A stretch of 64,000 nucleotides of DNA from Streptomyces ficellus (GCF_030406405.1 NZ_JAUEPL010000011.1:1-64000), one strand, 5' to 3'; positions 7,159 to 15,556 are shown, counted from the stretch's first letter. The notes: generated by a model from the letters alone, not told the origin. Numbers and translations: made by a program.

Positions 7159-8982
7159 TCAGTTCCCTCCTGTCGTCGTGGCGAACGCGGGCTCGGGCTC
7201 GTCGCCCCGCTTCGGGTTCGGCGTCGGCTTGGGCTTCGGTGCCGGCGCCGGCTTCGCCTTGCGGGCCGGGGCGAGTGTGGTCTTCAGGGAGCGGACCCGG
7301 ACGCGCGCCCGGCGCTCCTGGAGCAGGCCCCAGCTCCAGACGCCGATGGGGGCGAGCGCGATGGCGAGGGCGAGCACGGCCCAGGTCCGCATGGCGGCGT
7401 GCGTGTGGTCGAGGGGCACGGACGCGATGAGTGAGGCGGCCAGCACGGCCGCCCAGTAGAGGTGGATACGGAAGGTGGGCAGCCGGTCGGGGCTGGCCTC
7501 GCCACCCTTGGGGGTGACCACGAACCGGCCGTTGGTGCGCAGCAGCGCCGAGGTCAGGGACTTGAGGTAGATGGGCGCGGAGAGCGCGGACATCGCCATG
7601 CCGGCGAGGCCACCGGAGCCTTCCGGTTCGTGGGGCGAGACGTTGTGGCGCCGGTTCCACAGGTAGAGGGCGATCTGGAGGGCGGCCGCGTCGCTGTAGA
7701 GCATCAGCCAGACGGAGGACGACACCTGGGTGCCGGACGCCCCGAGCCAGAGGAACAGGACGCAGGAGAGGATGCCGAGGAACCAGTTGACGGCCGTCAT
7801 CGGGTAGTAGACGAGCATCAGCGTGTAGTTGAGCAGCCGTCCGGGCGGCACGCGGAAGAGCGCCTTCCCGTACTGCTTGAAGAGCGTCTCGTAGGTGCCG
7901 CGCGACCAGCGGAGCTGCTGAGTGAAGAAGTCGGTCCAGGAGGCCGGGCCCTCCCCCACCGCCAGGACGTCGGGGGTGTAGACGGACCGCCAGTAGCGGC
8001 CGGTGCGGGGGTTCTTGCGCCGGTGGAGTTCGAAGCCGGTGGCCATGTCCTCGGTGATCGAGTCGTACAGCCCGCCGACCTGTTTGACGGCGGAGACGCG
8101 TACGACGTTGTTGGTGCCCACGAACATGGGCGCGTGGTAGCGGTTCCCGGCGCGCTGGATGAGCGCGTGGAAGAGGAACTGCTGGGATTCGGCGGCCTTG
8201 GTGACGGGTGAGGTGTAGTTGCCGTACACCTGGGGGCCGACGACGAAGGCGACGTCGGGGTCGCGGAAGTAGCCGAGCATCCGTTCCAGGAAGTTGGGCA
8301 GCGGTACGTGGTCGGTGTCGACGGAGGCGAAGAAGTCGTAGTCGTCGCCGTGCATGGCGATCCAGGCGTTGTAGTTGCCGTGCTTGGTCTTCGCCTTGTG
8401 CACGCCGGTGCGGCGGTTCCAGGCGGGGACGCCGGCCCGGGTGAAGTGGCGTACGCCGAGCTCCGCGCACAGGGCCTTGGCGAGGGGGTCGTCGCCCTCG
8501 TCGAGCAGCCACACGTCGAGCTTTCCGTCATGGGTGACGCGTACGGCCGCTTCGAGAGTGGCGCGGACCATGGAGAGCGGCTCTTTGCCCGGTACGTAGG
8601 TGGTGAGGAAGGCCACGCGGGTGCCCTTCTCGGGGACGACGGGTACCGGGTCGCGGGCGACCATCGTGGCGTGGGCGATGGAGACCACGTTGATGAGCAT
8701 GAACAGGCAGATGAGCCCGATGGACCCGAGCATCACGGCGTCGAACCTGATCAGCCACCGGTCGCCGCCCTCGCGGGTGGTCCAGTGGGTGGGCCAGACG
8801 AGGTAGACGAGCAGGCTCGCCGACAGCAGCGGGGCGAGGCTCATCAGCAGGACGGCTCGTATTCGGTGCGGTTCCTGGGAGAGCAGACTGCGGTACTGGA
8901 CCTGGTAGGCCGTCGGGCCCGGTTCCGTCAGGGGACCGGCGAGACGGCTGTAGGTGTCGTAGTCGTAGCCCTCCGGCCGCAC
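7159..8982 (-). CDS. cslA: cellulose synthase-like glycosyltransferase CslA (GT2)
   Basis: 607 residues. Two N-terminal membrane helices (about 40-62 and 82-105) precede a cytoplasmic GT2 domain carrying the processive synthase signatures: DEGDD, VDTDH (the DxD that binds the metal-nucleotide sugar), TED (the base) and QQLRW (the QxxRW motif). At least four further membrane helices follow, and the tail is Lys/Pro/Ala-rich. In Streptomyces CslA makes a beta-glucan at growing hyphal tips, working with GlxA and interacting with DivIVA. The start is a GTG with GGAGG eight bases upstream; a TATAGC element in the gap upstream could be its -10 box. Confidence 0.92.
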   Translation of the reverse strand: MRPEGYDYDTYSRLAGPLTEPGPTAYQVQYRSLLSQEPHRIRAVLLMSLAPLLSASLLVYLVWPTHWTTREGGDRWLIRFDAVMLGSIGLICLFMLINVVSIAHATMVARDPVPVVPEKGTRVAFLTTYVPGKEPLSMVRATLEAAVRVTHDGKLDVWLLDEGDDPLAKALCAELGVRHFTRAGVPAWNRRTGVHKAKTKHGNYNAWIAMHGDDYDFFASVDTDHVPLPNFLERMLGYFRDPDVAFVVGPQVYGNYTSPVTKAAESQQFLFHALIQRAGNRYHAPMFVGTNNVVRVSAVKQVGGLYDSITEDMATGFELHRRKNPRTGRYWRSVYTPDVLAVGEGPASWTDFFTQQLRWSRGTYETLFKQYGKALFRVPPGRLLNYTLMLVYYPMTAVNWFLGILSCVLFLWLGASGTQVSSSVWLMLYSDAAALQIALYLWNRRHNVSPHEPEGSGGLAGMAMSALSAPIYLKSLTSALLRTNGRFVVTPKGGEASPDRLPTFRIHLYWAAVLAASLIASVPLDHTHAAMRTWAVLALAIALAPIGVWSWGLLQERRARVRVRSLKTTLAPARKAKPAPAPKPKPTPNPKRGDEPEPAFATTTGGN

Positions 8983-9130
8983 GGTGCCTCCAGCTGTCGA
9001 GCGGGTCGCTATACCCCCACAAAAAGGGAGATTAGGGAGCGTGTCGACCGGAGACGTCCGAGCGGGCGTTTCTGTGGTGCGCGAGGTTTGGCGGGGTTTC
9101 AGCCGACTCCGGTACGGGGTCCGGGCAGCG

Positions 9131-9158
9131 GAAAACCCCGGCCCGCGCGGACCGGGGT
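9131..9158 (-). terminator. intrinsic terminator of the UPF0045/DUF3817 operon
   Basis: Arms ACCCCGG (9135-9141) and CCGGGGT (9152-9158) form a hairpin that on the minus strand is followed by TTTTCCGC. It starts 14 bases after the stop codon at 9173. Confidence 0.65.
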
Positions 9159-9172
9159 GCGATGAGCCGGGC

Positions 9173-9466
9173 TCAGGCGGACAGGTGGCGCTCCACCGTG
9201 TCGACCTTGGCGGTCAGGCCGTCGGTCACGCCGGGGCGGATGTCGGCCTTGAGGACGAGGGAGACGCGCGGCGCGCGCGCCTCGACGGCGGCGACGGCGC
9301 GCTTCACGACGTCCATCACCTCGTCCCACTCGCCCTCGATGGAGGTGAACATGGCGTCGGTACGGTTGGGCAGGCCCGACTCGCGGACCACGCGGACCGC
9401 GTCCGCGACGTACTCGCCGACGTCCTCGCCGACGCCGAGTGGGGTGACGGAGAAGGCGACGATCAC
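9173..9466 (-). CDS. UPF0045/MTH1187-family protein, putative thiamine (pyrimidine) binding
   Basis: 97 residues from the GTG at 9466: [31 protein letters not shown] at the start, then [30 protein letters not shown]. This is the compact ferredoxin-like fold of the UPF0045 (DUF77) family, which binds thiamine-like ligands in some members; the substrate here is unproven. The GTG overlaps the TGA of the upstream DUF3817 gene (GTGA), so the two are translationally coupled and end at one shared terminator. The family is usually cytoplasmic and tetrameric; there is no signal peptide or membrane segment. Confidence 0.78.
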   Translation of the reverse strand: MIVAFSVTPLGVGEDVGEYVADAVRVVRESGLPNRTDAMFTSIEGEWDEVMDVVKRAVAAVEARAPRVSLVLKADIRPGVTDGLTAKVDTVERHLSA

Positions 9467-9810
9467 GCGGGGTTCACCGTGCCCTCGCGGCGGGCGCGGG
9501 AGGCGATGACCGCGTCGTCGGCGGCGCGCTTGAGCTTGCGCTCGGCGACGAAGCCGCCGAAGGGCAGGACGGACAGCACGAAGTAGAGGGCGGCGGTCTT
9601 CAGGTCCCACTTGGTGCGGCTCCAGGCGTCCAGCCAGAACAGCACGTACAGGATGAAGAGAACACCGTGGATCATGCCCATGACCGGAACCGCGTTGAAC
9701 TCCGTTGTGCGCTTGAGCACCGAGCAGACGAGCAGCAGCAGGAACGACACGGCCTCCGGGGCGGAGACCAGTCGGAGGCGGTGGAGGGAGGAGGCGGTCT
9801 TGATGTCCAC
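9463..9810 (-). CDS. DUF3817 family small membrane protein (paralogue 2)
   Basis: 115 residues from a GTG with GAAGGT nine bases upstream. Three predicted membrane helices lie at about 13-33 ([18 protein letters not shown]), 42-63 ([19 protein letters not shown]) and 71-90 ([22 protein letters not shown]). The HGVLFILY and GGFVAERKL segments match the HGVLYIIY and AFFVERKV segments of the 2981-3313 protein, so the two are clear paralogues. The stop overlaps the start of the UPF0045 gene by four bases. The role is unknown. The two copies flank the MarR gene and the csl-glxA genes. Confidence 0.8.
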   Translation of the reverse strand: MDIKTASSLHRLRLVSAPEAVSFLLLLVCSVLKRTTEFNAVPVMGMIHGVLFILYVLFWLDAWSRTKWDLKTAALYFVLSVLPFGGFVAERKLKRAADDAVIASRARREGTVNPA

Positions 9811-9948
9811 GGGGCAGCACCTTCGGCGTTCGGATCGATGTGAATCGACGCACAAGCGGTCCGTTCCATTCTGACAGGCGACTTTGCGCACCCTTTATCA
9901 GGGTCCGGATCCTCCCCAGGGCCCTGTCTGCGCCCGGCGGCCACCGGT

Positions 9949-9954
9949 TACCGT
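9949..9954 (+). promoter_or_regulatory. -10 element of a leaderless promoter for the AIM24 operon
   Basis: TACCGT ends six bases before the GTG at 9961, which places the transcription start on the start codon. No ribosome site precedes this gene. Confidence 0.4.
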
Positions 9955-9960
9955 CGTCGC

Positions 9961-10599
9961 GTGGCAACGTTCCGACTCCAAGGCAGCAAAGTGCTCGCCG
10001 TCGACATGACCGGCGACGCCGTCAAAGCGAAGAACGGCTCGATGGTCGCGTACGACGGCCAGATGGCGTTCAAGAAGATGTCCGGCGGCGGTGAGGGCAT
10101 CCGGGGGATGGTCACCCGCCGCCTCACCGGTGAGCAGATGGAGCTGATGGAGGTGACGGGGCAGGGCACCTGCTACTTCGCCGACCGCGCCTCCGAGATC
10201 AACCTCGTCTCCCTGCGCGGCGACACGCTCTACGTCGAGGCCAGCAACCTGCTCTGCACCGACGGCGGCCTGCGCACCGGCACCAGCTTCACCGGCCTGC
10301 GCGGCGGAGCGAGTGGGACCGGCCTGTTCACCACCACCGTCGAGGGCACCGGCCAGGCCGCGATCATGTCCGACGGGCCGGCCGTGGTGCTGCGCGTGAC
10401 GCCGCAGTACCCGCTGTCCGTGGACCCCGGGGCGTACATCGCCCATCAGGGCAGCCTCCGGCAGAACTTCCAGTCCGGTGTGACGTTCCGCACACTCATG
10501 GGCGAGGGTGGCGGCGAGGCGTTCCAGATCCGCTTCGAGGGCGACGGGCTCGTGTACGTACAGCCCAGCGAGCGCAACACGATCGGAGGGGACGTCTGA
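9961..10599 (+). CDS. AIM24-family protein, copy 1
   Basis: 212 residues forming one AIM24 (formerly DUF124) beta-rich domain: [29 protein letters not shown], the central [32 protein letters not shown] and the C-terminal [38 protein letters not shown]. The family is named after yeast mitochondrial Aim24; its bacterial function is unknown. There is no signal peptide. It starts with a GTG placed for a leaderless transcript. Its TGA overlaps the ATG of copy 2 (TGATG). First gene of a three-gene AIM24 operon. Confidence 0.88.
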   Translation: MATFRLQGSKVLAVDMTGDAVKAKNGSMVAYDGQMAFKKMSGGGEGIRGMVTRRLTGEQMELMEVTGQGTCYFADRASEINLVSLRGDTLYVEASNLLCTDGGLRTGTSFTGLRGGASGTGLFTTTVEGTGQAAIMSDGPAVVLRVTPQYPLSVDPGAYIAHQGSLRQNFQSGVTFRTLMGEGGGEAFQIRFEGDGLVYVQPSERNTIGGDV

Positions 10600-11249
10600 T
10601 GCCGTTCCGCGAGGTCAACTCGAAGATGGTGGAGGCCACGGTCTTCCCCGGGCAGAAGATGTTCAGCCAGCGTGGCGCGATGCTCGCGTACCGAGGGGAC
10701 GTCACTTTCACGCCGAACACGGCGGGTGGCCAGGGCGGGGTGATGTCGATGATCGGCCGCCGCGTGGCCGACGAGGCGACACCGCTCATGACCGTGGAGG
10801 GCAGCGGCACGGTGATGTTCGGGCACGGCGGCCACCACATCCAGGTCATCCACCTGACCGGCGAGACGCTGTACGTCGAGGCCGACCGCCTGCTCGCCTT
10901 CGACGGCACGCTCCAGCAGGGCACGATGTTCATGGGTTCCCAGGGCGGCGTCATGGGCATGGTGCGCGGCCAGGTCACCGGGCAGGGCCTGTTCACCACC
11001 ACCCTCAAGGGTCACGGCGCGGTGGCGGTCATGGCGCACGGCGGAGTGATCGAACTGCCCATCACACCCCACCGCCCCGTCCATGTCGACCCGCAGGCGT
11101 ACGTCGCGCACCACGGCGACGTACGCAACAAGCTCTCCACCGCGCTCGGCTGGCGCGACATGGTGGGGCGCGGCTCGGGCGAGGCGTTCCAGCTGGAGCT
11201 GAGCGGCAGTGGCGCGGTGTACGTCCAGGCGTCGGAGGAGAAGCTGTGA
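10599..11249 (+). CDS. AIM24-family protein, copy 2
   Basis: 216 residues and one AIM24 domain: MFSQRGAMLAYRGDVTFTPN, GSGTVMFGHGGHHIQVIHLTGETLYVEADRLLAFDG, VRNKLSTALGWRDMVGRGSGEAFQLELSGSGAVYVQAS. It shares with copy 1 the GETLYVEA core and the GEAF-Q-L/I-GxGxVYVQ ending, so the genes are tandem paralogues, though clearly diverged. Starts and stops overlap both neighbours (TGATG before, GTGA after), so all three proteins are made from one message, perhaps in fixed ratio. No signal peptide or membrane helix. Function unknown. Confidence 0.88.
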   Translation: MPFREVNSKMVEATVFPGQKMFSQRGAMLAYRGDVTFTPNTAGGQGGVMSMIGRRVADEATPLMTVEGSGTVMFGHGGHHIQVIHLTGETLYVEADRLLAFDGTLQQGTMFMGSQGGVMGMVRGQVTGQGLFTTTLKGHGAVAVMAHGGVIELPITPHRPVHVDPQAYVAHHGDVRNKLSTALGWRDMVGRGSGEAFQLELSGSGAVYVQASEEKL

Positions 11250-12019
11250 GCACGCCCGTCATCCACGACCCCACCACCCTCCCCAGCGACGACAACGTCA
11301 ATCCGTACACCTTCTGCGTGGAGCTGAAGGGCTCCCAGTGGTTCCTGCAGAAGGGCAAGATGATCGCCTACTACGGGCGCATCGAATTCAACGGCATCGG
11401 CCACGGCCGCCTGGACCGCCTGGTCCGTACGAGCTTCCACTCGCCCCTGCACGCGAGCGACTGGGTGGTGGCGGAGGGCAGCGGCAAGATGCTGCTCGCG
11501 GACCGCGCGTTCGATGTGAACTCGTACGACCTGGACGACGGCAACCTCACCATCCGGGCCGGGAACCTCCTCGCCTACCAGCCTTCCCTCGCCCTGAAGC
11601 AGTCGATCGTGCCGGGCTTCCTCACCCTGATCGGCACGGGCAAGTTCGTGGCCGCGTCCAACGGCCCGGTGGTCTTCATGGAGCCGCCGCTCCGCGTCGA
11701 CCCGCAGGCCCTGGTCGGCTGGGCCGACTGCCCCTCCCCCTGCCACCACTACGACCATGGCTATATGACGGGCGTGATGGGCGGTCTGCGGGCGCTGACG
11801 GGGCTCGGCGGGGCGTCGGGCGAGGAGCACCAGTTCGAGTTCTCGGGGGCCGGGACGGTGCTGCTCCAGTCCTCGGAGGCCCTGATGCCCGAACAGGCGA
11901 CGGGGGCGGTACCGCACGAGGCGGGGGTTCCGGGGACGGGATCCGGCCAAGGTCAGCACGGTTCCGCACCACGCCTTCCCGGTCAGCTGGGGGACCTCCA
12001 GCGTCGCTTCGGGCTGTGA
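11246..12019 (+). CDS. AIM24-family protein, copy 3, with C-terminal extension
   Basis: 257 residues from the GTG that overlaps the previous stop (GTGA). The AIM24 domain covers about residues 20-210: VELKGSQWFLQKGKMIAYYGRIEFN, GSGKMLLADRAFDVNSYDLDDGNLTIRAGNLLAY, EEHQFEFSGAGTVLLQSSE. A Cys/His patch (WADCPSPCHHYDHGY), absent from copies 1 and 2, sits before the last strand and could bind a metal; that is inference. A flexible Gly/Gln/Pro-rich tail of about 45 residues follows. It ends the operon; the next gene, a MarR regulator, has its own promoter. Confidence 0.86.
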   Translation: MSTPVIHDPTTLPSDDNVNPYTFCVELKGSQWFLQKGKMIAYYGRIEFNGIGHGRLDRLVRTSFHSPLHASDWVVAEGSGKMLLADRAFDVNSYDLDDGNLTIRAGNLLAYQPSLALKQSIVPGFLTLIGTGKFVAASNGPVVFMEPPLRVDPQALVGWADCPSPCHHYDHGYMTGVMGGLRALTGLGGASGEEHQFEFSGAGTVLLQSSEALMPEQATGAVPHEAGVPGTGSGQGQHGSAPRLPGQLGDLQRRFGL

Positions 12020-12146
12020 GCGGTAGTCTGCGGAGTGTGACGCCCTCGAACGTCTGCACCCGTGACCGGGTACGGGCGGGAGGACCGGGGGGCCGGCGTG
12101 CCCGGCGTCACTGACCCTCATTTCGTCCAGAATTCAACTTCTTAGG

Positions 12147-12152
12147 TAGAAT
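12147..12152 (+). promoter_or_regulatory. -10 element of a leaderless promoter for the second MarR gene
   Basis: TAGAAT ends six bases before the ATG at 12159. It lies in an A+T-rich patch (12131-12160) that also holds an imperfect inverted repeat, TTCTTAGGTAGAA, a plausible autoregulatory MarR operator. Confidence 0.45.
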
Positions 12153-12158
12153 CCATAT

Positions 12159-12635
12159 ATGGAGACCGAGACGGCCACCCCCTGGCTGACCGATGCCGAG
12201 CAGTGCGCCTGGCGCACCTATCTGGACGTCAACAGGCTGCTGACGTACCAGCTGGAAAAGGACCTCCAGCCGTTCGGCCTGACCAACAACGACTACGAGA
12301 TCCTGGTCAACCTCTCGGAGGCGCCCGACCGACGCCTGCGGATGAGTGACCTGGCCACGGCGACGCTCCAGTCCAAGAGCCGGCTCTCCCACCAGATCAC
12401 CCGTATGGAGAACGCGGGCCTGGTACGCCGTGAGAACTGCGAGTCCGACCGGCGCGGGCTGTACGCGGTGCTGACCGAACAGGGCATGGAAACCATGCAG
12501 AAGGTCGCCCCGCACCACGTGGAATCGGTGCGCAAGCACTTCATCGACCTGCTGAGCCCGGACGCACTGGCCGGCCTGCGCAAGTCGCTCACGCCCATCG
12601 CGGAACAGCTCCGGGGCCTGCGCGGCAAACCGTAG
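12159..12635 (+). CDS. MarR-family transcriptional regulator
   Basis: 158 residues. The N-terminal dimerisation helix (EQCAWRTYLDVNRLLTYQLEKDL) leads into the winged helix: LTNNDYEILVNLSEAPDRRLRMSDLATATLQSKSRLSHQITRMENAGLVRRENCESDRRGLYAVLTEQG. The Cys in RRENCESD sits in the wing region and could be a redox sensor, but that is speculation. The start fits a leaderless transcript. The gene converges on the sensor kinase gene with only one base between the stops. It may control itself or the AIM24 operon upstream; no ligand can be assigned. Confidence 0.88.
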   Translation: METETATPWLTDAEQCAWRTYLDVNRLLTYQLEKDLQPFGLTNNDYEILVNLSEAPDRRLRMSDLATATLQSKSRLSHQITRMENAGLVRRENCESDRRGLYAVLTEQGMETMQKVAPHHVESVRKHFIDLLSPDALAGLRKSLTPIAEQLRGLRGKP

Positions 12636-12636
12636 G

Positions 12637-14010
12637 TCAGTCCGCCACCGGCAGGCGCAGCTCGAACAGCGCCCCGCCGGACGCGGCACGCCGCACCCGG
12701 AGCGTGCCGCCGTGGCGGGCCGCGACATCGCGGGCGATGGCGAGGCCGAGACCGGCTCCGCCCTCGTCGCGGCTGCGGGCGTCGTCCAGCCGGACGAACC
12801 GCTCGAAGATCCGCTCCCGCTCGGCCTCCGGCACACCGGCCCCGTCGTCCGCGACGGTGAGCACGGCCTGCCGCCCCTCGCGCCGTACGGCCACGGTCAC
12901 GGCCGACTCCGCGTGCCGCTGGGCGTTGTCCAGCAGGTTGCCCAGCACCCTCGCGAGCTGCCCGCGCGACCCGGCGACCTCGGCGCCGTCCTCGGCGTCC
13001 ACGGCCACCGCCACCCGGTCGCCGGACCGCTGCCCGACCTCGTCGCGCACCAGCGCGGCGAGGTCGACGCGCGTCCGCCCCGGCCGCTCCCCCGCGTCCA
13101 GGCGGGCCAGCAGCAGCAGGTCGGCGGCGAGCCGCTGAAGCCGTACGGTGTCGGCGACCGCCCCTGGCACGTCCAGCAACCCGGGGTGGGCGGCGCCGAC
13201 CTCCAGCTGGGTGCGCAGGCTGGCGATGGGGCTGCGCAGCTCGTGCGAGGCGTCCGCGACGAACCTCCGCTGCCGCTCCACGGAAGCCTCCAGCGCGGCC
13301 AGCGTCTCATTGGTCGTCCGCGCCAGCCGGGCCACCTCGTCGTGCGTCGCCGGCTCCGGGACCCGCCGCGACAGGTCCTCCGACGCCGTGATCGCGGCCA
13401 TCTCGCGCCGGATGCCCTCGACGGGCTTCAGCGCCCGCCGGGTCACCAGCCACGTCACGCCCGCGACGACCAGCAGCAGCGGCGGCAGGGCGGCGAGCAT
13501 CGCGTCACGTACGCCCGTGAGCGTGGCGGTGGACAACGGCGCGCCCGCGTAGACGGTGGCCTCGCCGCGCGGCCCCTCCGCCTTGACGGCGGCGAAGCGG
13601 TACGTGGCCCGGTCGCCGTCCACGGTGACATCACCGGTCGAGTACGTGACGTCGTCGGACACCTCACCGCCGCCGTCCCCCTCCCCGGCGCCGGCCGCCA
13701 CGGCCCTCACCGCGGTGCTCCCGGTCCCCTCGATGGCCTCGATGTCCTCGCCGATGGCCACCACCCGCCCCTCCCCGTCCACCACCTGCACCGGGTGCTC
13801 CTCGGTGTCGTCGGGCAGGTCCAGCCCGGCGAACGGCGTGCCCTCGGCGATCTGCACGGCGACCGACCGGGCGGAGATGTTCGCCTGGAGCCCGGCCTGG
13901 TCGACCAGGTTGCCCCGCAGCACCATGAGCAGCGCGGCCCCGGCCGCCACCAGGGCGAGCGCCACCACAAGGGTGGCCCCGAGCGCCGTACGGGCGCGTA
14001 CGGACCTCAC
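12637..14010 (-). CDS. two-component sensor histidine kinase (HAMP-containing)
   Basis: 457 residues. Membrane helix 1 is at about 9-31 and helix 2 at about 173-190, enclosing an extracellular sensor of about 140 residues. A HAMP linker follows (RRALKPVEGIRREMAAI), then the dimerisation and phosphoacceptor helix with His256 (FVADASHELRSPIASLR) and an ATPase domain with N-box (NLLDNAQRHA), G1 (DDGAGVPEAERERIFERF) and G2 (GAGLGLAIARDVAARHGG). It should phosphorylate the response regulator encoded just upstream, whose stop its start overlaps by four bases. The divergent PepSY protein gene suggests envelope sensing, but the signal is unknown. Confidence 0.93.
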   Translation of the reverse strand: MRSVRARTALGATLVVALALVAAGAALLMVLRGNLVDQAGLQANISARSVAVQIAEGTPFAGLDLPDDTEEHPVQVVDGEGRVVAIGEDIEAIEGTGSTAVRAVAAGAGEGDGGGEVSDDVTYSTGDVTVDGDRATYRFAAVKAEGPRGEATVYAGAPLSTATLTGVRDAMLAALPPLLLVVAGVTWLVTRRALKPVEGIRREMAAITASEDLSRRVPEPATHDEVARLARTTNETLAALEASVERQRRFVADASHELRSPIASLRTQLEVGAAHPGLLDVPGAVADTVRLQRLAADLLLLARLDAGERPGRTRVDLAALVRDEVGQRSGDRVAVAVDAEDGAEVAGSRGQLARVLGNLLDNAQRHAESAVTVAVRREGRQAVLTVADDGAGVPEAERERIFERFVRLDDARSRDEGGAGLGLAIARDVAARHGGTLRVRRAASGGALFELRLPVAD

Positions 14011-14666
14011 CGGTCCTCCAGCCGGTACCCGGCGCCGCGCACCGTCGTGATGACCTCGGGCCCCAACTTCCGCCGGAGCGCGCTCACATACACCTCGACG
14101 ATGTTCGGATCGCCCTCGTAGGCGAAGTCCCAGACGTGCTCCAGGATCTCGGCCTTCGACACCACGTCACCCGCCCGGGTGACGAGCTGCTCCAGCACGG
14201 CGAACTCCTTGGCCGTCAGGGTCACCTCCTCCTCCCCCAGCCGCACGCGCCGCGCCGCCGTGTCCACGGTCAGCTCCCCCGCCCGCAGCACGGGCGACGC
14301 GGTACGCCCACGCCGCCGCAGCAGCGCCTTGACCCGGGCGACGAGCACGACGTACGAGAAAGGCTTGGTCAGGTAGTCGTCGGCACCCGTATCGAGGCCC
14401 TCGGCCTCGTCGTACTCGCCGTCCTTCGCGGTGAGCATCAGGATCGGCACGTCGTGCCCGGCGGCCCGCAGCGCCCCGCACACGCGGTAGCCGTTCATGC
14501 CGGGCAGCATGATGTCGAGCACGACCAGGTCATAGGACCCGTCACCCGCGCGATGCAGCCCCTCCAGCCCGTCATGGACCACATCCACGGCGAACCCTTC
14601 GGCCCGCAGCCCGGCGGCCAGGGACAGGGCGAGCCGCTTCTCGTCCTCCACGATCAACAGGCGCAT
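14007..14666 (-). CDS. OmpR/PhoB-family response regulator
   Basis: 219 residues. The receiver domain (1-115) has the acidic pair in IVEDEKRL, phosphoacceptor Asp51 (VVLDIMLPGMNGY), a Thr switch (ILMLTAKDG) and Lys in YLTKPFS. The winged helix (about 125-218) ends in HVWDFAYEGDPNIVEVYVSALRRKLGPEVITTVRGAGYRLED, which is typical of OmpR types. It overlaps the kinase gene by four bases. It probably binds the TTCAG repeats in the 117-base gap to the divergent PepSY gene and so controls its own operon and that gene. Confidence 0.94.
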   Translation of the reverse strand: MRLLIVEDEKRLALSLAAGLRAEGFAVDVVHDGLEGLHRAGDGSYDLVVLDIMLPGMNGYRVCGALRAAGHDVPILMLTAKDGEYDEAEGLDTGADDYLTKPFSYVVLVARVKALLRRRGRTASPVLRAGELTVDTAARRVRLGEEEVTLTAKEFAVLEQLVTRAGDVVSKAEILEHVWDFAYEGDPNIVEVYVSALRRKLGPEVITTVRGAGYRLEDR

Positions 14667-14688
14667 GGTCCCAGCGTCCCAAACGAAA

Positions 14689-14726
14689 GCTGAAGAACGC
14701 TTCAGCCCACTTCAGGCTGCGTTCAG
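14689..14726. promoter_or_regulatory. TTCAG repeat array, candidate response-regulator site
   Basis: TTCAG occurs at 14701, 14711 and 14722, phased at 10-11 bases, and an inverted copy (GCTGAAG, 14689-14695) precedes them. One helical turn between direct repeats is the usual layout for OmpR-type regulators, and the array lies between the regulator gene and the divergent PepSY gene. Confidence 0.55.
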
Positions 14727-14783
14727 CGACGCCGCGCCACCGTGGTTGCCGTACCGAACGAACCCCCTCACGGAGGATTACCC

Positions 14784-15086
14784 ATGAAGCGCAACCTGAT
14801 CATCGCCACTGTCACCACGGCGGCCCTGCTCACGGGCGGCACGGCGGCGGCGTTCGCGTCGTCGGGGGACGACGAGGCCCCCCAGGCCGTCAAGACCACG
14901 ACCGTGACGGCCGAGCAGGCGCTGAAGGCGGTCTCGCCGCACGGCACGGTGGTCTCGCTGGACCTGGAGGACAAGGCCTGGGACGTCGAGGTCGTGACGA
15001 AGGACGGCAAGATCCAGGAGTGGAACGTCGACGCCAAGACGGCGAAGGCCACCCAGGACACGGACCAGGACGACTCGGACGACTGA
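14784..15086 (+). CDS. small secreted PepSY-domain protein
   Basis: 100 residues. A clear signal peptide (KRNLIIATVTTAALLTGGTAAAFA) is followed by one PepSY unit: VTAEQALKAVSPHGTVVSLDLEDKAWDVEVVTKDGKIQEWNVDAKTAK. It ends in an acidic tail, DTDQDDSDD. PepSY modules are found in protease propeptides and small envelope proteins and are often targets or accessory factors of adjacent two-component systems. GGAGG lies eight bases before the ATG. The gene is divergent from the response regulator gene, with candidate regulator repeats between them. The acidic tail might bind cations; this is inference. Confidence 0.85.
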   Translation: MKRNLIIATVTTAALLTGGTAAAFASSGDDEAPQAVKTTTVTAEQALKAVSPHGTVVSLDLEDKAWDVEVVTKDGKIQEWNVDAKTAKATQDTDQDDSDD

Positions 15087-15091
15087 CGGCC

Positions 15092-15320
15092 GCACCCGGC
15101 GTACGGCTGGGGCGGGGCTCGCCCCCTCCGGGGTTCACGTGACCACCGCCCCGCACCCGGCGTACGGCCGGGGCGGGGCCGTGCAGAGCGCGCCCCTCCG
15201 CCTTGTGACCACCGCCCCCACCCGGCGCACGACCAGGGCAGGGCCGTACAAAGCGCACCCCCTCCGGGGTTCACGTGACCACCGCCCCGCACCCGGCGTA
15301 CGGCCGGGGCGGGGCCGTGC
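15092..15320. repeat. four tandem copies of a 61-70 base GC-rich palindromic unit
   Basis: The core CACCCGGCGTACGG recurs with small changes near 15093, 15154, 15219 and 15289. Each unit carries a GTGACCACCGCCCC element before the core, and most have GGGGCGGGGC after it, so every unit can fold into a CCGCCCCG/CGGGGCGG hairpin. Copies 2 and 4 are nearly identical over about 60 bases. No reading frame with Streptomyces codon usage crosses the array. It begins directly after the PepSY gene. Confidence 0.75.
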
Positions 15321-15341
15321 AGGGTCGTCCCCGCAGGGGAT

Positions 15342-15384
15342 GGGGGTCCCCCCTGCTCGAGCGAAGCCGAGAGCTTGGGGGAGG
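15342..15384. repeat. dispersed Streptomyces-type hairpin element
   Basis: A run of C (GGTCCCCCCTGCTCGAGCG) and a run of G (GAGAGCTTGGGGGAGG) form an imperfect hairpin around GAAGCC. Elements of this form recur between genes in Streptomyces genomes as far as I recall; here it follows the tandem array directly. Confidence 0.55.
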
Positions 15385-15509
15385 CGAAGCAGGGGCTCCC
15401 ATCCACGAGACCCAAGGCCGCCGACCCCGAGGAGACGAGCCCGGAGGGGCCCCGCCCCACCCCCACCGGCCCACGCCGCCGCCCACCGGGCCGCGCCCAC
15501 GAACAAGCG

Positions 15510-15556
15510 CACCACCCCCACGCGGCACCACCCCCACGCGGCACCGCGCCACGCGG
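15510..15556. repeat. 16-bp tandem repeat, two exact copies and one partial
   Basis: CACCACCCCCACGCGG occurs at 15510-15525 and 15526-15541, followed by a degenerate copy to 15556. With the arrays before it, this completes a 518-base gene-free stretch (15087-15604) downstream of both the PepSY gene and meaB. I see no promoter or gene in it. Confidence 0.7.

Noticed and set aside
12038..12115. 25-codon frame starting GTG after a TAGTCT box downstream of the AIM24 operon
   Set aside because: The -10-like box and spacing resemble a leaderless start, but the peptide is Arg/Gly-rich without recognisable features and overlaps other random frames. Not enough to call a gene.
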